The translations under genes were made by a program, and so were the position numbers. A stretch of DNA of 64,000 bases from Microbacterium sp. Bi121 (lineage in GTDB: Bacteria; Actinomycetota; Actinomycetes; Actinomycetales; Microbacteriaceae): positions 47,417 through 111,416 of the forward strand of contig NZ_CAKKLJ010000008.1 in assembly GCF_918698005.1 (NCBI RefSeq), written 5' to 3'. Of the stretch, positions 15,661 to 24,582 are shown in pieces (the first letter of the stretch is position 1; each line of letters opens with the position of its first letter). The notes under the pieces were generated by a model. That model had not been told where the DNA came from. It saw only the letters and a program-made list of their open reading frames with translations, and did no database searches.

Positions 15661-17151
15661 TCAGTCGGAGAACGTGTGCAACCACTCGAGCCCCTCCACC
15701 TCGCCGGTGCCGCCGGACAGCTCGACGAAACGCGATTCGAGCGTCTGTCCAGCGCGCACCTCGTCGATCGTGCCCTCGGCGAGCACGTCTCCACCCACGA
15801 TGATCGCGACGCGCGAGCACACGCGCTCGACGAGATCCATGCCGTGGCTGGAGAGGATGACCGTGCCGCCGTGGTCGACATAGGCGCGGAGGATGTCGAG
15901 GATCACGGCCGAGGAGACCGGGTCGACGGACTCGAACGGCTCATCGAGGATGAGCACCCGCGGCGAGTGGATCATGGCTCCGGCGAGCATGATCTTCTTC
16001 GTCATGCCTGCCGAGTAGTCGGACACGACACGACCGACGGATCCGGCGAGATCGAATGCGCGCATGAGGTCGGCCGAGCGCTTCTCGATGACGTCCGCAG
16101 AGAGCCCGCGGAGCAGGCCGTAGTAGTGCAGCAGCTGCCTGCCGGTCAGGCGGTCGAAGGTGCGCAGCCGGTCGGGCAGGACACCCATGACGCGCTTGGC
16201 GCTGAGCGGATTCTTCGCCTGGTCGATGCCGCACACCTCGATGTCACCGGCATCGGCTCGCAGGAGCCCGGCCAGGATCGACAGGGTCGTCGTCTTCCCT
16301 GCGCCGTTCGGACCGACGATGCCGTAGAACGAGCCGGCCGGGACCGTGAGGTCGATGCCGTTCACCGCGCGGTGGTCGCCGAAGTCCTTCACCAGACCGC
16401 GGACGACGATCGCATCGGATGCCGCGGGCGCATGCACATCGGTGACGACGGCTTCCGCGGCTGCGGCTGCGTCGATGTCCTGCTCGCGCTCCTTCGCCTG
16501 CTCCGGCTCGTTCTCCGGTTCCGGGGTCGGGTCGTTCTCCGATTCCGGGGTCGGGTCGGGCTCCGGCTCGGGCTCGGGAACGGGCTCCGGGTCGGGCTCG
16601 GGAACGGGCTTCTGCTTCGGTTCGGGTCGGAAGAGCGGCTCTGGCTCGGCGTCGACGATCGGCTCGGGGATCGCGACCGAGTCCGGGTCGAGGAGATCGG
16701 CGATCAGTTCCTCAGGGGCGGCATCCGGGGCTGCGTCGATCACCTCGCCGGCAGTGACGGCATCCGCCGCCTGCTCCTTGGCGCGCAGAGCAGCTTCCTG
16801 CTTCGCCGCCTTCGCTGCCTCTCGCTCAGCCTTCACCGCCGCAGCCTTGGTCGCTTTGGTGGCTGCGGCCTTCGCGGCGGCCGCCTTCGCGGCCGCGGAC
16901 TTCGCCGCTGCGGTCTTGGACGCGGCGCTCTTCGTCTCCGACCGCGCAGCGGCATTGCGCGCGGCGGCCGCCTTCACGGCCGAGGTCTTGTCAGGGGTCG
17001 CCTTCGCCGTACTCGTGCGTGCTGCGGGTTGTCGCTTCGGACGCGCGGCGACGATCCGCACAGTCGAGGTGCGCGTCGTGGTCTTGTCTTCAGCGGGAGC
17101 GCTCGGGGCGGCATCCGGGCCTTCGAAGTCGTCATCCACTGGTGCAGTCAC
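15661..17151 (-). CDS. ABC transporter ATP-binding protein with a long low-complexity N-terminal extension
   Basis: The C-terminal half (about residues 247-496) is an ABC ATPase: Walker A GPNGAGKT (280-287), signature YSAGM, Walker B VLILDEP and switch His in SSHGMD. Before it lies an unusual extension of about 245 residues. Residues 36-125 are Ala/Lys/Arg-rich in a histone H1-like AAAK pattern. Residues 155-220 are Pro/Glu/Asp-rich with repeated [11 protein letters not shown] units. Such tails are not part of the ABC fold and may bind nucleic acid or envelope polymers, but that is speculation. The start is a GTG with TACCTT 6 bases upstream (17158-17163), suggesting a leaderless message. A shorter form starting near residue 240 would also be a normal ABC ATPase. 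It is coupled to the downstream permease gene. Confidence 0.88.
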   Translation of the reverse strand: MTAPVDDDFEGPDAAPSAPAEDKTTTRTSTVRIVAARPKRQPAARTSTAKATPDKTSAVKAAAARNAAARSETKSAASKTAAAKSAAAKAAAAKAAATKATKAAAVKAEREAAKAAKQEAALRAKEQAADAVTAGEVIDAAPDAAPEELIADLLDPDSVAIPEPIVDAEPEPLFRPEPKQKPVPEPDPEPVPEPEPEPDPTPESENDPTPEPENEPEQAKEREQDIDAAAAAEAVVTDVHAPAASDAIVVRGLVKDFGDHRAVNGIDLTVPAGSFYGIVGPNGAGKTTTLSILAGLLRADAGDIEVCGIDQAKNPLSAKRVMGVLPDRLRTFDRLTGRQLLHYYGLLRGLSADVIEKRSADLMRAFDLAGSVGRVVSDYSAGMTKKIMLAGAMIHSPRVLILDEPFESVDPVSSAVILDILRAYVDHGGTVILSSHGMDLVERVCSRVAIIVGGDVLAEGTIDEVRAGQTLESRFVELSGGTGEVEGLEWLHTFSD

Positions 17152-17340
17152 CGTCCTAAGGTATCAACGGGCAGTGGACTTTCCCCGGGCCACGCGAAAC
17201 AATCGACGCAGGGGTCCACCACGATCCATGCGACCTGTGGATCCGGTGTGTACCTCATCACGAAATGGCAACGGCGGTGCCTCACCCCGGGGCTTCCCAG
17301 CGGGCATCGCTAGCATGAACGTCGGCACGAAGAAGTGTCC

Positions 17341-17375
17341 GGCCGGTGAACCGGCCATGAACACAGATTCTTTTT
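17341..17375 (+). promoter_or_regulatory. Leader hairpin and U-run before the nucleotidyltransferase gene
   Basis: GGCCGG pairs with CCGGCC around a TGAA loop (17341-17356), flanked by a further GTGT/ACAC pairing. T6 lies at 17370-17375, directly before the TAGGAG ribosome-binding site. A TAGCAT -10-like box near 17311 would give a leader of about 65 bases holding this structure. It could modulate access to the ribosome-binding site. The T-run is 13 bases from the stem, so it is not a standard terminator. Confidence 0.35.
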
Positions 17376-17386
17376 TAGGAGTATTC

Positions 17387-18079
17387 GTGACTCTTCAGAC
17401 CGTCATCCTCGCCGCCGGCATGGGCTCGCGCCTCGGGCGCGCGCTTCCGAAGCCGCTGACCCAGCTCAGCGACGGCCGCTCGATCATGCAGCAGCAGCAC
17501 GAGAACATCCGCGCAGCCTTCGGCAGCGACGCACGCGTCACCGCCGTCGTCGGCTACCGCGCCGAGACCATCATCGAGGCGTTCCCGCACGTCAACTACG
17601 TGCACAACGAGCGCTACGACGAGACCAACACGTCCAAGAGCCTGTTGCGCGCCCTCGGCGCGACGGGCAAGGGCGGCGTGCTCTGGATGAACGGCGACGT
17701 CGTCTTCGACCCGCGCATCCTCGGGCGCGCGATCGAGTACATCGAGCGCGACCAGTCGTTCGTCGCCGTCAACACCTCGAAGGTGAGCGACGAAGAGGTC
17801 AAGTACACCGTCACCGCCGAGGGCTTCATCAAGGAGCTGTCGAAGTCGGTGAAGGCCGGCCTCGGCGAGGCGATCGGCATCAACTACATCTCCTCCACGT
17901 ACAAGAAGGCGTTCATGCGCCAGCTGTCGCGGGTCGACGATCAGGAGTACTTCGAGGGCGGCCTCGAGCTGGCGATCGCCGAGGACGGCCTGCTGCTCGA
18001 GCCGATGGACGTCTCCGACCTGTACGCGGTCGAGGTCGACTTCGCCGAGGATCTCGAGCAGGCGAACCTCTTCGTCTGA
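17387..18079 (+). CDS. NTP transferase domain protein (sugar-phosphate or phosphocholine cytidylyltransferase-like)
   Basis: A 230-residue nucleotidyltransferase of the GT-A fold. The start VILAAGMGSRLGRALPKPLT is the nucleotide-binding signature. WMNGDVVFDP carries the metal-binding Asp, and EYFEGGLELAIAEDGLLLEPMDV lies near the end. It resembles LicC/phosphocholine cytidylyltransferase and sugar-1-phosphate enzymes; the true substrate is unknown. The GTG start is decided by TAGGAG 5 bases upstream. An in-frame ATG 30 bases earlier lies in the leader hairpin and would add residues that family members lack. A hairpin terminator follows. Confidence 0.82.
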   Translation: MTLQTVILAAGMGSRLGRALPKPLTQLSDGRSIMQQQHENIRAAFGSDARVTAVVGYRAETIIEAFPHVNYVHNERYDETNTSKSLLRALGATGKGGVLWMNGDVVFDPRILGRAIEYIERDQSFVAVNTSKVSDEEVKYTVTAEGFIKELSKSVKAGLGEAIGINYISSTYKKAFMRQLSRVDDQEYFEGGLELAIAEDGLLLEPMDVSDLYAVEVDFAEDLEQANLFV

Positions 18080-18103
18080 ACCGCCGGAGCAAACGCGCGA
18101 AAC

Positions 18104-18138
18104 CCCGACACCGATCTCATCGAAGGTGTCGGGCTTTC
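18104..18138 (+). terminator. Probable terminator after the nucleotidyltransferase gene
   Basis: CCCGACACC pairs with GGTGTCGGG (9 pairs, 12-base loop), followed by CTTTC. It lies 24 bases after the stop codon. Confidence 0.6.
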
Positions 18139-18161
18139 GGCATTCTTCCGGACCGCCTGCA

Positions 18162-18167
18162 TAGGAT
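18162..18167 (+). promoter_or_regulatory. Candidate -10 box of the following hypothetical gene (leaderless)
   Basis: TAGGAT, 6 bases before the ATG at 18174, without a ribosome-binding site. Confidence 0.45.
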
Positions 18168-18173
18168 CTGCCC

Positions 18174-19139
18174 ATGGCCAAGAAGGTGCACAAGATCCAC
18201 TCCCTCCCGGACGACTCCGCTTGGGACAAAGGAGTGCCGCCCGCCGGCTCGGAGGAGCATCCGCTGACCGTACGCGGACTGGACAAGGTGCTGGCCATCC
18301 AGCGTCCGCTCGTGCTCGCACACATCCGCAGCATCCGCCTGCGCAATCCGGATGCCACACCGGATCGCCTGGTTCGCATTCTCGAGCGCCGCTATCTGGC
18401 TGCCGTCACGACAGGTGGAGCTGCGGTCGGCGCCACCGCCGTCGTCCCAGGCATCGGCACCGGCGTCACACTGGCGCTGTCGGGTGTCGAGACTCTCGGC
18501 TTCCTCGAGTCCACCGCGCTGTTCGCCCAGTCGCTCGCAGAAGTCCACGGCATCGCGATCGAGAATCCCGACCGCGCACGCGCGCTCGTCATGACGCTGA
18601 TGCTCGGCAAAGAGGGTGTCGACCTCGTCGGCCAGCTGGCCAATCAGGCGACGGGCAAAGGATCGAGCAGGTCGTCGTACTGGGGCGAGATCGTGACGAA
18701 GTCGCTCCCCCGAGCAGCCGTCGGCCCCGTCGTCGATCAGCTCAAGACCCGGTTCGTGAAGCATTTCGCCGCAGCGGGTGGCGCCTCGTTCCTCGGCAAG
18801 GCGATGCCGTTCGGCATCGGCGCGGCGGTGGGCGGCGCGGGCAACCACATGCTGGGGCGTCGCGTACTGACGACGTCGCGTCGCGCGTTCGGGGTGGCTC
18901 CTGCGGTTCTTCCCGCCGATCTCGAACCCGTCGAAGGATCGAAGAAGCTCGAGCTGCGGATGCTGAACGGCGCTCGCTACGCCGGCTCTGCGGTCGCCGG
19001 CGTCGCGGGCGTCGTCGCACGGAGCGCTGGCACGGTCGCGCGGAGCGCAAGCCGGGTGGGCGAGAAGGTCGGCGAGGTGACGCGTCGCAGGCGCAAGGAT
19101 CACGAACTCGACCCGCCCTCCACGGACAGGACCTCCTGA
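18174..19139 (+). CDS. Hypothetical protein with glycine/alanine-rich hydrophobic segments
   Basis: I do not recognise this 321-residue protein with certainty. The N-terminus is hydrophilic (MAKKVHKIHSLPDDSAWDKG). Residues about 85-110 form a Gly/Ala/Val-rich hydrophobic stretch (AVTTGGAAVGATAVVPGIG), and residues about 205-230 a second one (AAGGASFLGKAMPFGIGAAV). The C-terminus is strongly basic (GEVTRRRRKDHE). The layout loosely recalls EcsC-like proteins, but I see no decisive motif. It has its own leaderless-type promoter, and the next gene follows after 76 bases. Confidence 0.7.
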   Translation: MAKKVHKIHSLPDDSAWDKGVPPAGSEEHPLTVRGLDKVLAIQRPLVLAHIRSIRLRNPDATPDRLVRILERRYLAAVTTGGAAVGATAVVPGIGTGVTLALSGVETLGFLESTALFAQSLAEVHGIAIENPDRARALVMTLMLGKEGVDLVGQLANQATGKGSSRSSYWGEIVTKSLPRAAVGPVVDQLKTRFVKHFAAAGGASFLGKAMPFGIGAAVGGAGNHMLGRRVLTTSRRAFGVAPAVLPADLEPVEGSKKLELRMLNGARYAGSAVAGVAGVVARSAGTVARSASRVGEKVGEVTRRRRKDHELDPPSTDRTS

Positions 19140-19215
19140 CACCTTGTCAACCGATCAGTGAAGGGGCTTCTCCAGCGAGGGTCCGACGTCGACGGTCGTT
19201 CCTACCGTTGCTCGC

Positions 19216-19518
19216 ATGCTGCGACCGATCGATCCATCAGAGTCTCCTCCGCCTGCGGCGTACCGCGTGCCCTGGATGGTCCGCCGCGCCGATCCTGCTC
19301 ACCCCGTCGTGATCAACGGCAGCGCGGAGAGCGCTGACTTCGTACGCGTGCTGCTGGATGACCCCAGCCGCGAGAACACCCAACTGTGGGGTCAAGTGCT
19401 GCCGTCTGAGGACATCGAACTGTGTCTGTGCGGGGCGGACCTCGACGACGCCGTCGTGACCATCGCCTGGTTCCGCCCGGCCGACGGGCTCGAGTACGTG
19501 TGGCGGTTCGTCGTGTGA
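19216..19518 (+). CDS. Small hypothetical protein
   Basis: A 100-residue soluble protein of unknown function. It has the segments [25 protein letters not shown] and [19 protein letters not shown] and a high content of Val, Asp and Trp. No signal peptide or membrane span is visible. Codon use resembles that of its neighbours. The start ATG has no ribosome-binding site (TACCGT lies 10 bases upstream). The 127 bases between this gene and accD contain no other gene. Confidence 0.6.
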   Translation: MLRPIDPSESPPPAAYRVPWMVRRADPAHPVVINGSAESADFVRVLLDDPSRENTQLWGQVLPSEDIELCLCGADLDDAVVTIAWFRPADGLEYVWRFVV

Positions 19519-19632
19519 CGGCAACGACTGCACGCGCTGCGACGCGAGGCGACGCCGCACCTCAACGGAACCCGCCAAAGGATCCCCCGACCCGTTGTGC
19601 GAGGCATCCAACGCGAGGCGTGCGCGCGGCGC

Positions 19633-19638
19633 TAGGGT
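19633..19638 (+). promoter_or_regulatory. Candidate -10 box of accD (leaderless)
   Basis: TAGGGT, 7 bases before the accD GTG, with no ribosome-binding site. Confidence 0.45.
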
Positions 19639-19645
19639 GGAATCC

Positions 19646-21232
19646 GTGACGGACACCCCTGACCTCTCCACGACCGCCAGTAAGATCGCCGACCTCCACG
19701 CCCGCCTGAACGAGGCGGTCACAGAGCCCGAGAAGATCGCGCAGGAGAAGCAGCACGCCAAGGGCAAGATGACCGCCCGAGAGCGCATCGAACTGCTCGT
19801 GGACCCTGGCAGCTTCGTCGAGTTCGACGAGTACGTCCGCCACCGCACCACGGCGTTCGGCATGGGCCGCAACCGCCCCTACGGCGACTCCGTGGTCACC
19901 GGAATCGGCACGATCCACGGCCGTACGGTCGCTGTCTACTCACAGGACTTCACGACTTTCGGCGGCTCGCTCGGCGAGGTCTCGGGCGACAAGATCATCA
20001 AGATCATGGAGTTCGCCCTCACCAGCGGCATGCCAGTGATCGGCATCCTCGACTCGGGCGGAGCCCGCATCCAGGAGGGCGTGCTGGCCCTCAGCAAGTA
20101 CGGCGAGATCTTCAAGCTGAACACGCGCTCGTCCGGCGTCATCCCGCAGATCTCGATCATCATGGGCCCGGCTGCCGGCGGCGCCGTGTACGGGCCGGCG
20201 CTCACCGACTTCGTCATCATGGTCGACAAGACCAGCCAGATGTTCGTCACCGGCCCCGATGTCATCAAGACCGTCACCGGTGAGGATGTCGGAATGGAGG
20301 AGCTCGGCGGAGCCCTCACCCACAACACGCGCTCCGGCGTGGCGCACTACCTCGCAGACGACGAGGACGATGCGATCGACTACGCGCGCACGCTGCTGGG
20401 CTTCCTGCCCGACAACAACATGGCCGAGATCCCCGGCTACGAGTCAGGCTTCGAATGGGAGACGACGGATGCCGATCGCACCCTGAACACGATCATCCCG
20501 GACTCCGCGAACCAGCCCTACGACATCCACACTGTCATCGACCACGTGATCGACGACGACTTCCTCGAGGTGCAGCCGCTCTTCGCTCCGAATATCGTGA
20601 TCGGCTTCGGCCGCATCGAGGGGCGCTCGGTCGGCATCATCGCCAATCAGCCCTCGCAGATGGCCGGCACGCTGAACATCGAGGCTGGCGAGAAGGCCAG
20701 CCGCTTCGTGCGCTTCTGCGACGCGTTCTCCATCCCGATCGTCACGCTCGTCGACGTTCCCGGTTACCTCCCCGGGACCGACCAGGAATGGACCGGCGTC
20801 ATCCGCCGCGGCGCCAAGCTCATCTACGCCTACGCCGAGGCCACCGTGCCGCTGGTCACCGTGATCCTGCGCAAGGCGTACGGCGGCGCGTACATCGTCA
20901 TGGGCTCCAAGCAACTCGGCGCCGACGTCAACCTCGCGTGGCCGACCGCCGAGATCGCCGTCATGGGCGGCCAGGGCGCCGTGAACATCCTGTACCGCAA
21001 CGAGATCCGCAAGGCCGAGGAGGCCGGCGAGGACGTCGCCGCTGTCCGCACGCGCCTCGCGAACGAGTACACCTACAGCGTGACGTCTCCGTTCCTGGCG
21101 GCTGAGCGCGGCGAGATCGACGGCGTCATCGAGCCGGCGAACACGCGCGTGTCGATCGCGAAAGCGCTGCGAGCACTCCGCGGCAAGCGTGCCGAGCTGC
21201 CGCCCAAGAAGCACGGGAACATCCCGCTGTGA
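19646..21232 (+). CDS. accD: Acyl-CoA carboxylase carboxyltransferase (beta) subunit
   Basis: Transfers CO2 from biotin to acetyl- or propionyl-CoA to give malonyl- or methylmalonyl-CoA. The 528-residue protein has the crotonase-like halves of this family. The first includes [30 protein letters not shown] and [16 protein letters not shown]. The second includes [13 protein letters not shown] and [19 protein letters not shown]. The start is the GTG at 19646, which fits both the family length and the -10 box. It is coupled to an epsilon-like small subunit and works with the biotinylated subunit encoded at 26570. Confidence 0.95.
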   Translation: MTDTPDLSTTASKIADLHARLNEAVTEPEKIAQEKQHAKGKMTARERIELLVDPGSFVEFDEYVRHRTTAFGMGRNRPYGDSVVTGIGTIHGRTVAVYSQDFTTFGGSLGEVSGDKIIKIMEFALTSGMPVIGILDSGGARIQEGVLALSKYGEIFKLNTRSSGVIPQISIIMGPAAGGAVYGPALTDFVIMVDKTSQMFVTGPDVIKTVTGEDVGMEELGGALTHNTRSGVAHYLADDEDDAIDYARTLLGFLPDNNMAEIPGYESGFEWETTDADRTLNTIIPDSANQPYDIHTVIDHVIDDDFLEVQPLFAPNIVIGFGRIEGRSVGIIANQPSQMAGTLNIEAGEKASRFVRFCDAFSIPIVTLVDVPGYLPGTDQEWTGVIRRGAKLIYAYAEATVPLVTVILRKAYGGAYIVMGSKQLGADVNLAWPTAEIAVMGGQGAVNILYRNEIRKAEEAGEDVAAVRTRLANEYTYSVTSPFLAAERGEIDGVIEPANTRVSIAKALRALRGKRAELPPKKHGNIPL

Positions 21233-21447
21233 CCGACGAGCACGCGGCTCCCGACCTTCGCATCGTCCGCGGCACTTCGAACGAGGAGGAGCTCGCCGCG
21301 CTGATCGCGGTGGTCACCGACGCGTACGAGCGCGAAGCGACGGCTGCCGTCGCCGATGAGCCGCGCGTCTCGGCGTGGCAGCGCACGCAGCGCCCGATCC
21401 GCAAACCCATGCGTCGGGACATCCCCTGGGGACGCTTCTCAGGCTGA
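21229..21447 (+). CDS. Acyl-CoA carboxylase epsilon-like subunit
   Basis: A 72-residue protein starting at a GTG that overlaps the accD stop by 4 bases. It has the pattern of actinobacterial epsilon subunits: [20 protein letters not shown] near the start, and a basic end with a Trp (SAWQRTQRP ... IPWGRFSG). In related systems this subunit stabilises the alpha-beta carboxylase complex. Confidence 0.85.
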   Translation: MTDEHAAPDLRIVRGTSNEEELAALIAVVTDAYEREATAAVADEPRVSAWQRTQRPIRKPMRRDIPWGRFSG

Positions 21448-21610
21448 ACTATTCACCTGAATCCTTGTCCCCCGAAATACCTACAGACAAAGTTCTTGCA
21501 CACCGACCAGACTGATACCAACGCTTCGCGTTCGATCGGTCTCTCTGCCCCAGGGTAGGCAGACGGTGATCGATCTCCGGCGGTCAGTTTTCGGGTAACT
21601 GCACCGCATC

Positions 21611-21643
21611 GGCGAGGGGCGGGCGGCTTCGCCGCCCCTCGCC
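21611..21643. terminator. Bidirectional terminator hairpin between convergent genes
   Basis: GGCGAGGGGCGG pairs perfectly with CCGCCCCTCGCC around a 9-base loop, followed by a CT-rich run on the plus strand. It separates the accD-accE transcript from the convergent gene ending at 21651. The rest of this 203-base gap shows only a small AACGC/GCGTT hairpin near 21520. Confidence 0.7.
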
Positions 21644-21650
21644 CTCTCTC

Positions 21651-22670
21651 TCAGGGCGTCGCGTCCACGCTTCGTTCCCGCGGGATCTCGTGCCACAGGC
21701 CGACAGCGTCGTCGTCGGACGAATCTCCCGTCCCCGACCGCCCCACCACCGTCACGGCGGTGTGAGCATCTCGCGCGGCGCGGATGATGACGCGCTCGAC
21801 ATCGGCCTGCCCGAGCACATCGGCGAGCTCGTTGCGGATCTCGTCGCGCCGCGCCTCGCCGAGCTCGTCGAGCCCACCCTCGTCGAACACGGTCACTGCG
21901 ATGCCGCGCAGACGCACGTCGCGGATGGCGGAGCGGACGGCGTCGTTCAGAAGACTCGCACCGCGCAGCTCATCACGCAGGCGCCCTTCGGCGAGCCGCG
22001 CCTCCAGCCGCTCCTCCTCTCTGAGTCGTCCTCGCGAGGCGATCGTGCTCGTCAGCACCGGCCCGGCGGCACCGAGCGCGTACTGCACGCGGATGCGACG
22101 CTCGCGCTGACGGACGAGCTGCGTCGCGTGCCACGCCGATACGGCTCGCTGAATGTCTGCCAGGTGCTCGGTGTCGCGCACTGCCCGATCCCAGAAGAGC
22201 ACCAGCAGCTGGGCGACGACGGCCCAGGTGATCGATCCCACCAGACCCAGCTCCAGTGCCACGAAGAATCCGAGATAGACGCTCGACACCGCCATGAGCA
22301 CGGCCAGCACCAGCCACCCGATCACCGGCCTCCTGCGCACGATGCACACCACGGCGAGCAGCCCGACGCCGCCGATGTACCAGGTCGCGAACGGCGCCGT
22401 GCGATGGATCGGCTGCAGCGACGAGCTGACCAGCACGGGGATGGCGATCCCCGCGAGCAGAGCGATGATCCCCCACCAGGCCGGCAGTCGCGGCGCGTTC
22501 GGCCCCTCGACGAGCACGGACGCGACCATCACGACGACGTACAGCAGGATCGACGCCACCATGAGCAGCGGTGCGGCCGGTTGCACGGTCCACCACACGG
22601 CACGAGCCGCGAAGTAGATCGCGAATCCGACGGCCAGTGCCGTCGCCACACTTCGCACGGAGCGGTTCAC
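21651..22670 (-). CDS. Membrane protein resembling a sensor kinase that lacks the ATPase core
   Basis: A roughly 340-residue protein, third gene of a response regulator-kinase operon. The N-terminal half has about six membrane spans (residues 10-165). A Arg/Glu-rich helical linker (about 180-230) sits where a kinase dimerisation helix would be. The C-terminal domain (VRSAIRDVRLRGIAVTVFDEGG, then VERVIIRAARDAHTAVTVV) looks like the strands and helix of a HATPase fold. The N, G1 and G2 boxes and the phospho-acceptor His are not visible. It may be a regulatory partner of the adjacent kinase. The start is the GTG overlapping the kinase stop by 4 bases, with GGAG at good spacing. Confidence 0.7.
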   Translation of the reverse strand: MNRSVRSVATALAVGFAIYFAARAVWWTVQPAAPLLMVASILLYVVVMVASVLVEGPNAPRLPAWWGIIALLAGIAIPVLVSSSLQPIHRTAPFATWYIGGVGLLAVVCIVRRRPVIGWLVLAVLMAVSSVYLGFFVALELGLVGSITWAVVAQLLVLFWDRAVRDTEHLADIQRAVSAWHATQLVRQRERRIRVQYALGAAGPVLTSTIASRGRLREEERLEARLAEGRLRDELRGASLLNDAVRSAIRDVRLRGIAVTVFDEGGLDELGEARRDEIRNELADVLGQADVERVIIRAARDAHTAVTVVGRSGTGDSSDDDAVGLWHEIPRERSVDATP

Positions 22671-23902
22671 ACCTGCTCCCAACCGAGGATCACACGCGTA
22701 CCCGTCGAATCGGAGTCGATGGTCGCGGTGCCGGCGACGCCCGCCATACGCGCGATGATCGACGCACGGATGCCGAGCCGGTCCTCCCCGATCGCATCCA
22801 AGTCGAACCCTGGACCGGTGTCGATGATCGTCACCGTGAGCCCGTCATCGCCGCGTCCCTCGGCGATCACATGCAGACCCCGGCCGTTCGCGTGCGCCAT
22901 CGCGTTGCCGATCGCCTGCCGTGCCGCGAGCACCATTGCCCGCGCGGCCCTCCCGGGGATGAGGCCACCGGTGCCACGCTCCTCCACGATCGCGTCGGCT
23001 CCCAGTTCCGAGAGCGCGCGACGCAGCTCAGCGACGATCTGGGCCGCACCCACCGGATCATCGCTGCCCTCCTGCGCGACCGCAGCCTCGGTGTTGGCGA
23101 GGCGGGTGAGCGCTTCCCTGGCCATAGCGACAGCGAGGTCTCTGGCACGATCCGAGTCCGCGCGCTCGGCCGCGATCAGCGCCGCGAGGACGCTGTCATG
23201 CATCAGGGCGGCCATCGCGACCTTCTCCTCTTCGGCTGCTGCCCCTGCGGCCGCCGCCGCGTACGACGCGACAGCCATGCTGCGGGCCTCGTCGACGCCG
23301 GTTGCGACGGAACGGAACATCCATCCGAGCGAAACGATGACGACGCCGAGGATGATGGTGAACGTCACGTCGAACGCCGTCGACGTCCAGTACGTCCCCG
23401 TGAACTCGCCCTCGACGAGTCGCACGTATCCGTACACGAGCGGCACGCCGAACGCCCAGATCACCTGGATCCAGACGGGGAAGGCGAGCATCGCCGCGAC
23501 CACGCCGACGTTGACGAGGAAGAAGATCCAGGGCTGGCTGACCGTCGCGGCATGGGAGTCGATCACGAGCGGCCAGGCTGCGAGCGCGACCACGTAGACG
23601 ACCGCGAAGACACCGCTCACCACGCGAACGCCGCGGCCGAGGACGCAGGCCACGAGCATCGCCGCGAGCGGCACGTACACGACCAGCAGCAGCACGACCT
23701 GCACTGTGGACGCCTGTTCGGTCTGACCGCCGAACGCCGCGAACAGCGCCTGTACACCGAGGATCGCCGATCCGATCGCGACCACAGTCGCGAGGATCCG
23801 CTCCATGCGCTTGCCGGTGAAGCGCTCGAACTCCTTGCCCGCCGTGCCACCGGGTGAGGGGATCTGTCCCCAGGCCGCACGCAGCGCGGTGTCAGCCGGC
23901 AC
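22667..23902 (-). CDS. Membrane sensor histidine kinase
   Basis: A 411-residue sensor kinase of the NarL-type systems. Six or so membrane spans occupy residues 35-195. The probable phospho-acceptor is His235 in ALMHDSVLAAL. The ATPase domain has the N box (AIGNAMAHANG), G1 (DTGPGFD) and a G2-like RLGIRASI. It overlaps the regulator gene by 11 bases and the downstream membrane-protein gene by 4, so all three are coupled. The signal sensed is unknown. Confidence 0.88.
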   Translation of the reverse strand: MPADTALRAAWGQIPSPGGTAGKEFERFTGKRMERILATVVAIGSAILGVQALFAAFGGQTEQASTVQVVLLLVVYVPLAAMLVACVLGRGVRVVSGVFAVVYVVALAAWPLVIDSHAATVSQPWIFFLVNVGVVAAMLAFPVWIQVIWAFGVPLVYGYVRLVEGEFTGTYWTSTAFDVTFTIILGVVIVSLGWMFRSVATGVDEARSMAVASYAAAAAGAAAEEEKVAMAALMHDSVLAALIAAERADSDRARDLAVAMAREALTRLANTEAAVAQEGSDDPVGAAQIVAELRRALSELGADAIVEERGTGGLIPGRAARAMVLAARQAIGNAMAHANGRGLHVIAEGRGDDGLTVTIIDTGPGFDLDAIGEDRLGIRASIIARMAGVAGTATIDSDSTGTRVILGWEQV

Positions 23903-24554
23903 TCACGGCTCCATCGGAGGCGACGATGCCGTCTTCCATCGCCCGGCGCAGCAGGTCGACTTTGGTCGGAGCAGGACGCCCCACCTCCACGTACTTCACC
24001 CGCACACGGGTGATGTTCTCCTTCGCCGTGGAATACGCGACTCCGAGGCGTTCGGCGACCGCCTTGAGCGGCAGCCCCGTGGCGTACAGCCTGAGCACGT
24101 CGCGCTCGCGCACCGACAGCTGAGCATCGGCGAACTCGCGGTCCCCTTCGACGGCGCTCGCCCACTCGACGTTGTTGAGAGCCTCCCCGATCGCGACGGT
24201 GCGGATGGCGTCGAGCACGTCATCCAGAGACGACGACTTGCTGACGACGCCCGCGGCGCCGGCCACGAGGGCCTCGCGCACGGCTGCCGGTCGATCGGCC
24301 ACGCTGTGGATCACGACGCTCGCGCCGTCCGCGACCAGCGCCGTGACGTTCTCGGTGACGGTCGTGCCGTCGCCGAGCGTAAGATCCAGCACGACCACAT
24401 CGGCCGGGGTCGCTCCGGTACCGGCCCGCCAGTCCAGATAGGACCCCACGGTACTCCCCGAGAACACGACCGTGCTCTCGCCGGCACGCTCGCAGGCGAG
24501 CTCCAGTCCGAGGCGGACGGACTCGTGATCGTCGATCAATGCGACCCTGCTCAT
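23892..24554 (-). CDS. LuxR/NarL-family response regulator
   Basis: A 220-residue regulator. The receiver domain (1-120) has the acidic pair Asp8/Asp9, phospho-acceptor Asp57 (VVLDLTLGDG) and the conserved Lys in VVSKSS. The C-terminal HTH (about 145-205) reads LSVRERDVLRLYATGLPLKAVAERLGV. First gene of the three-gene operon. TAGGCT at 24561-24566 (minus) lies 6 bases before the ATG, so it is probably leaderless. Confidence 0.92.
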   Translation of the reverse strand: MSRVALIDDHESVRLGLELACERAGESTVVFSGSTVGSYLDWRAGTGATPADVVVLDLTLGDGTTVTENVTALVADGASVVIHSVADRPAAVREALVAGAAGVVSKSSSLDDVLDAIRTVAIGEALNNVEWASAVEGDREFADAQLSVRERDVLRLYATGLPLKAVAERLGVAYSTAKENITRVRVKYVEVGRPAPTKVDLLRRAMEDGIVASDGAVSAG

Positions 24555-24582
24555 GTCCTCAGCCTATCGATCTGCTGAGTGT

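Noticed and set aside
15676..17313. A 545-codon plus-strand frame with Gly/Arg/Leu repeats
   Set aside because: The repeats are the complement of the Lys/Ala and Pro/Glu codons of the ABC ATPase extension.
16346..17386. A long upstream extension of the nucleotidyltransferase frame
   Set aside because: The Ala/Ser-rich part is antisense to the ABC ATPase. The family start and the TAGGAG ribosome-binding site place the real start at 17387.
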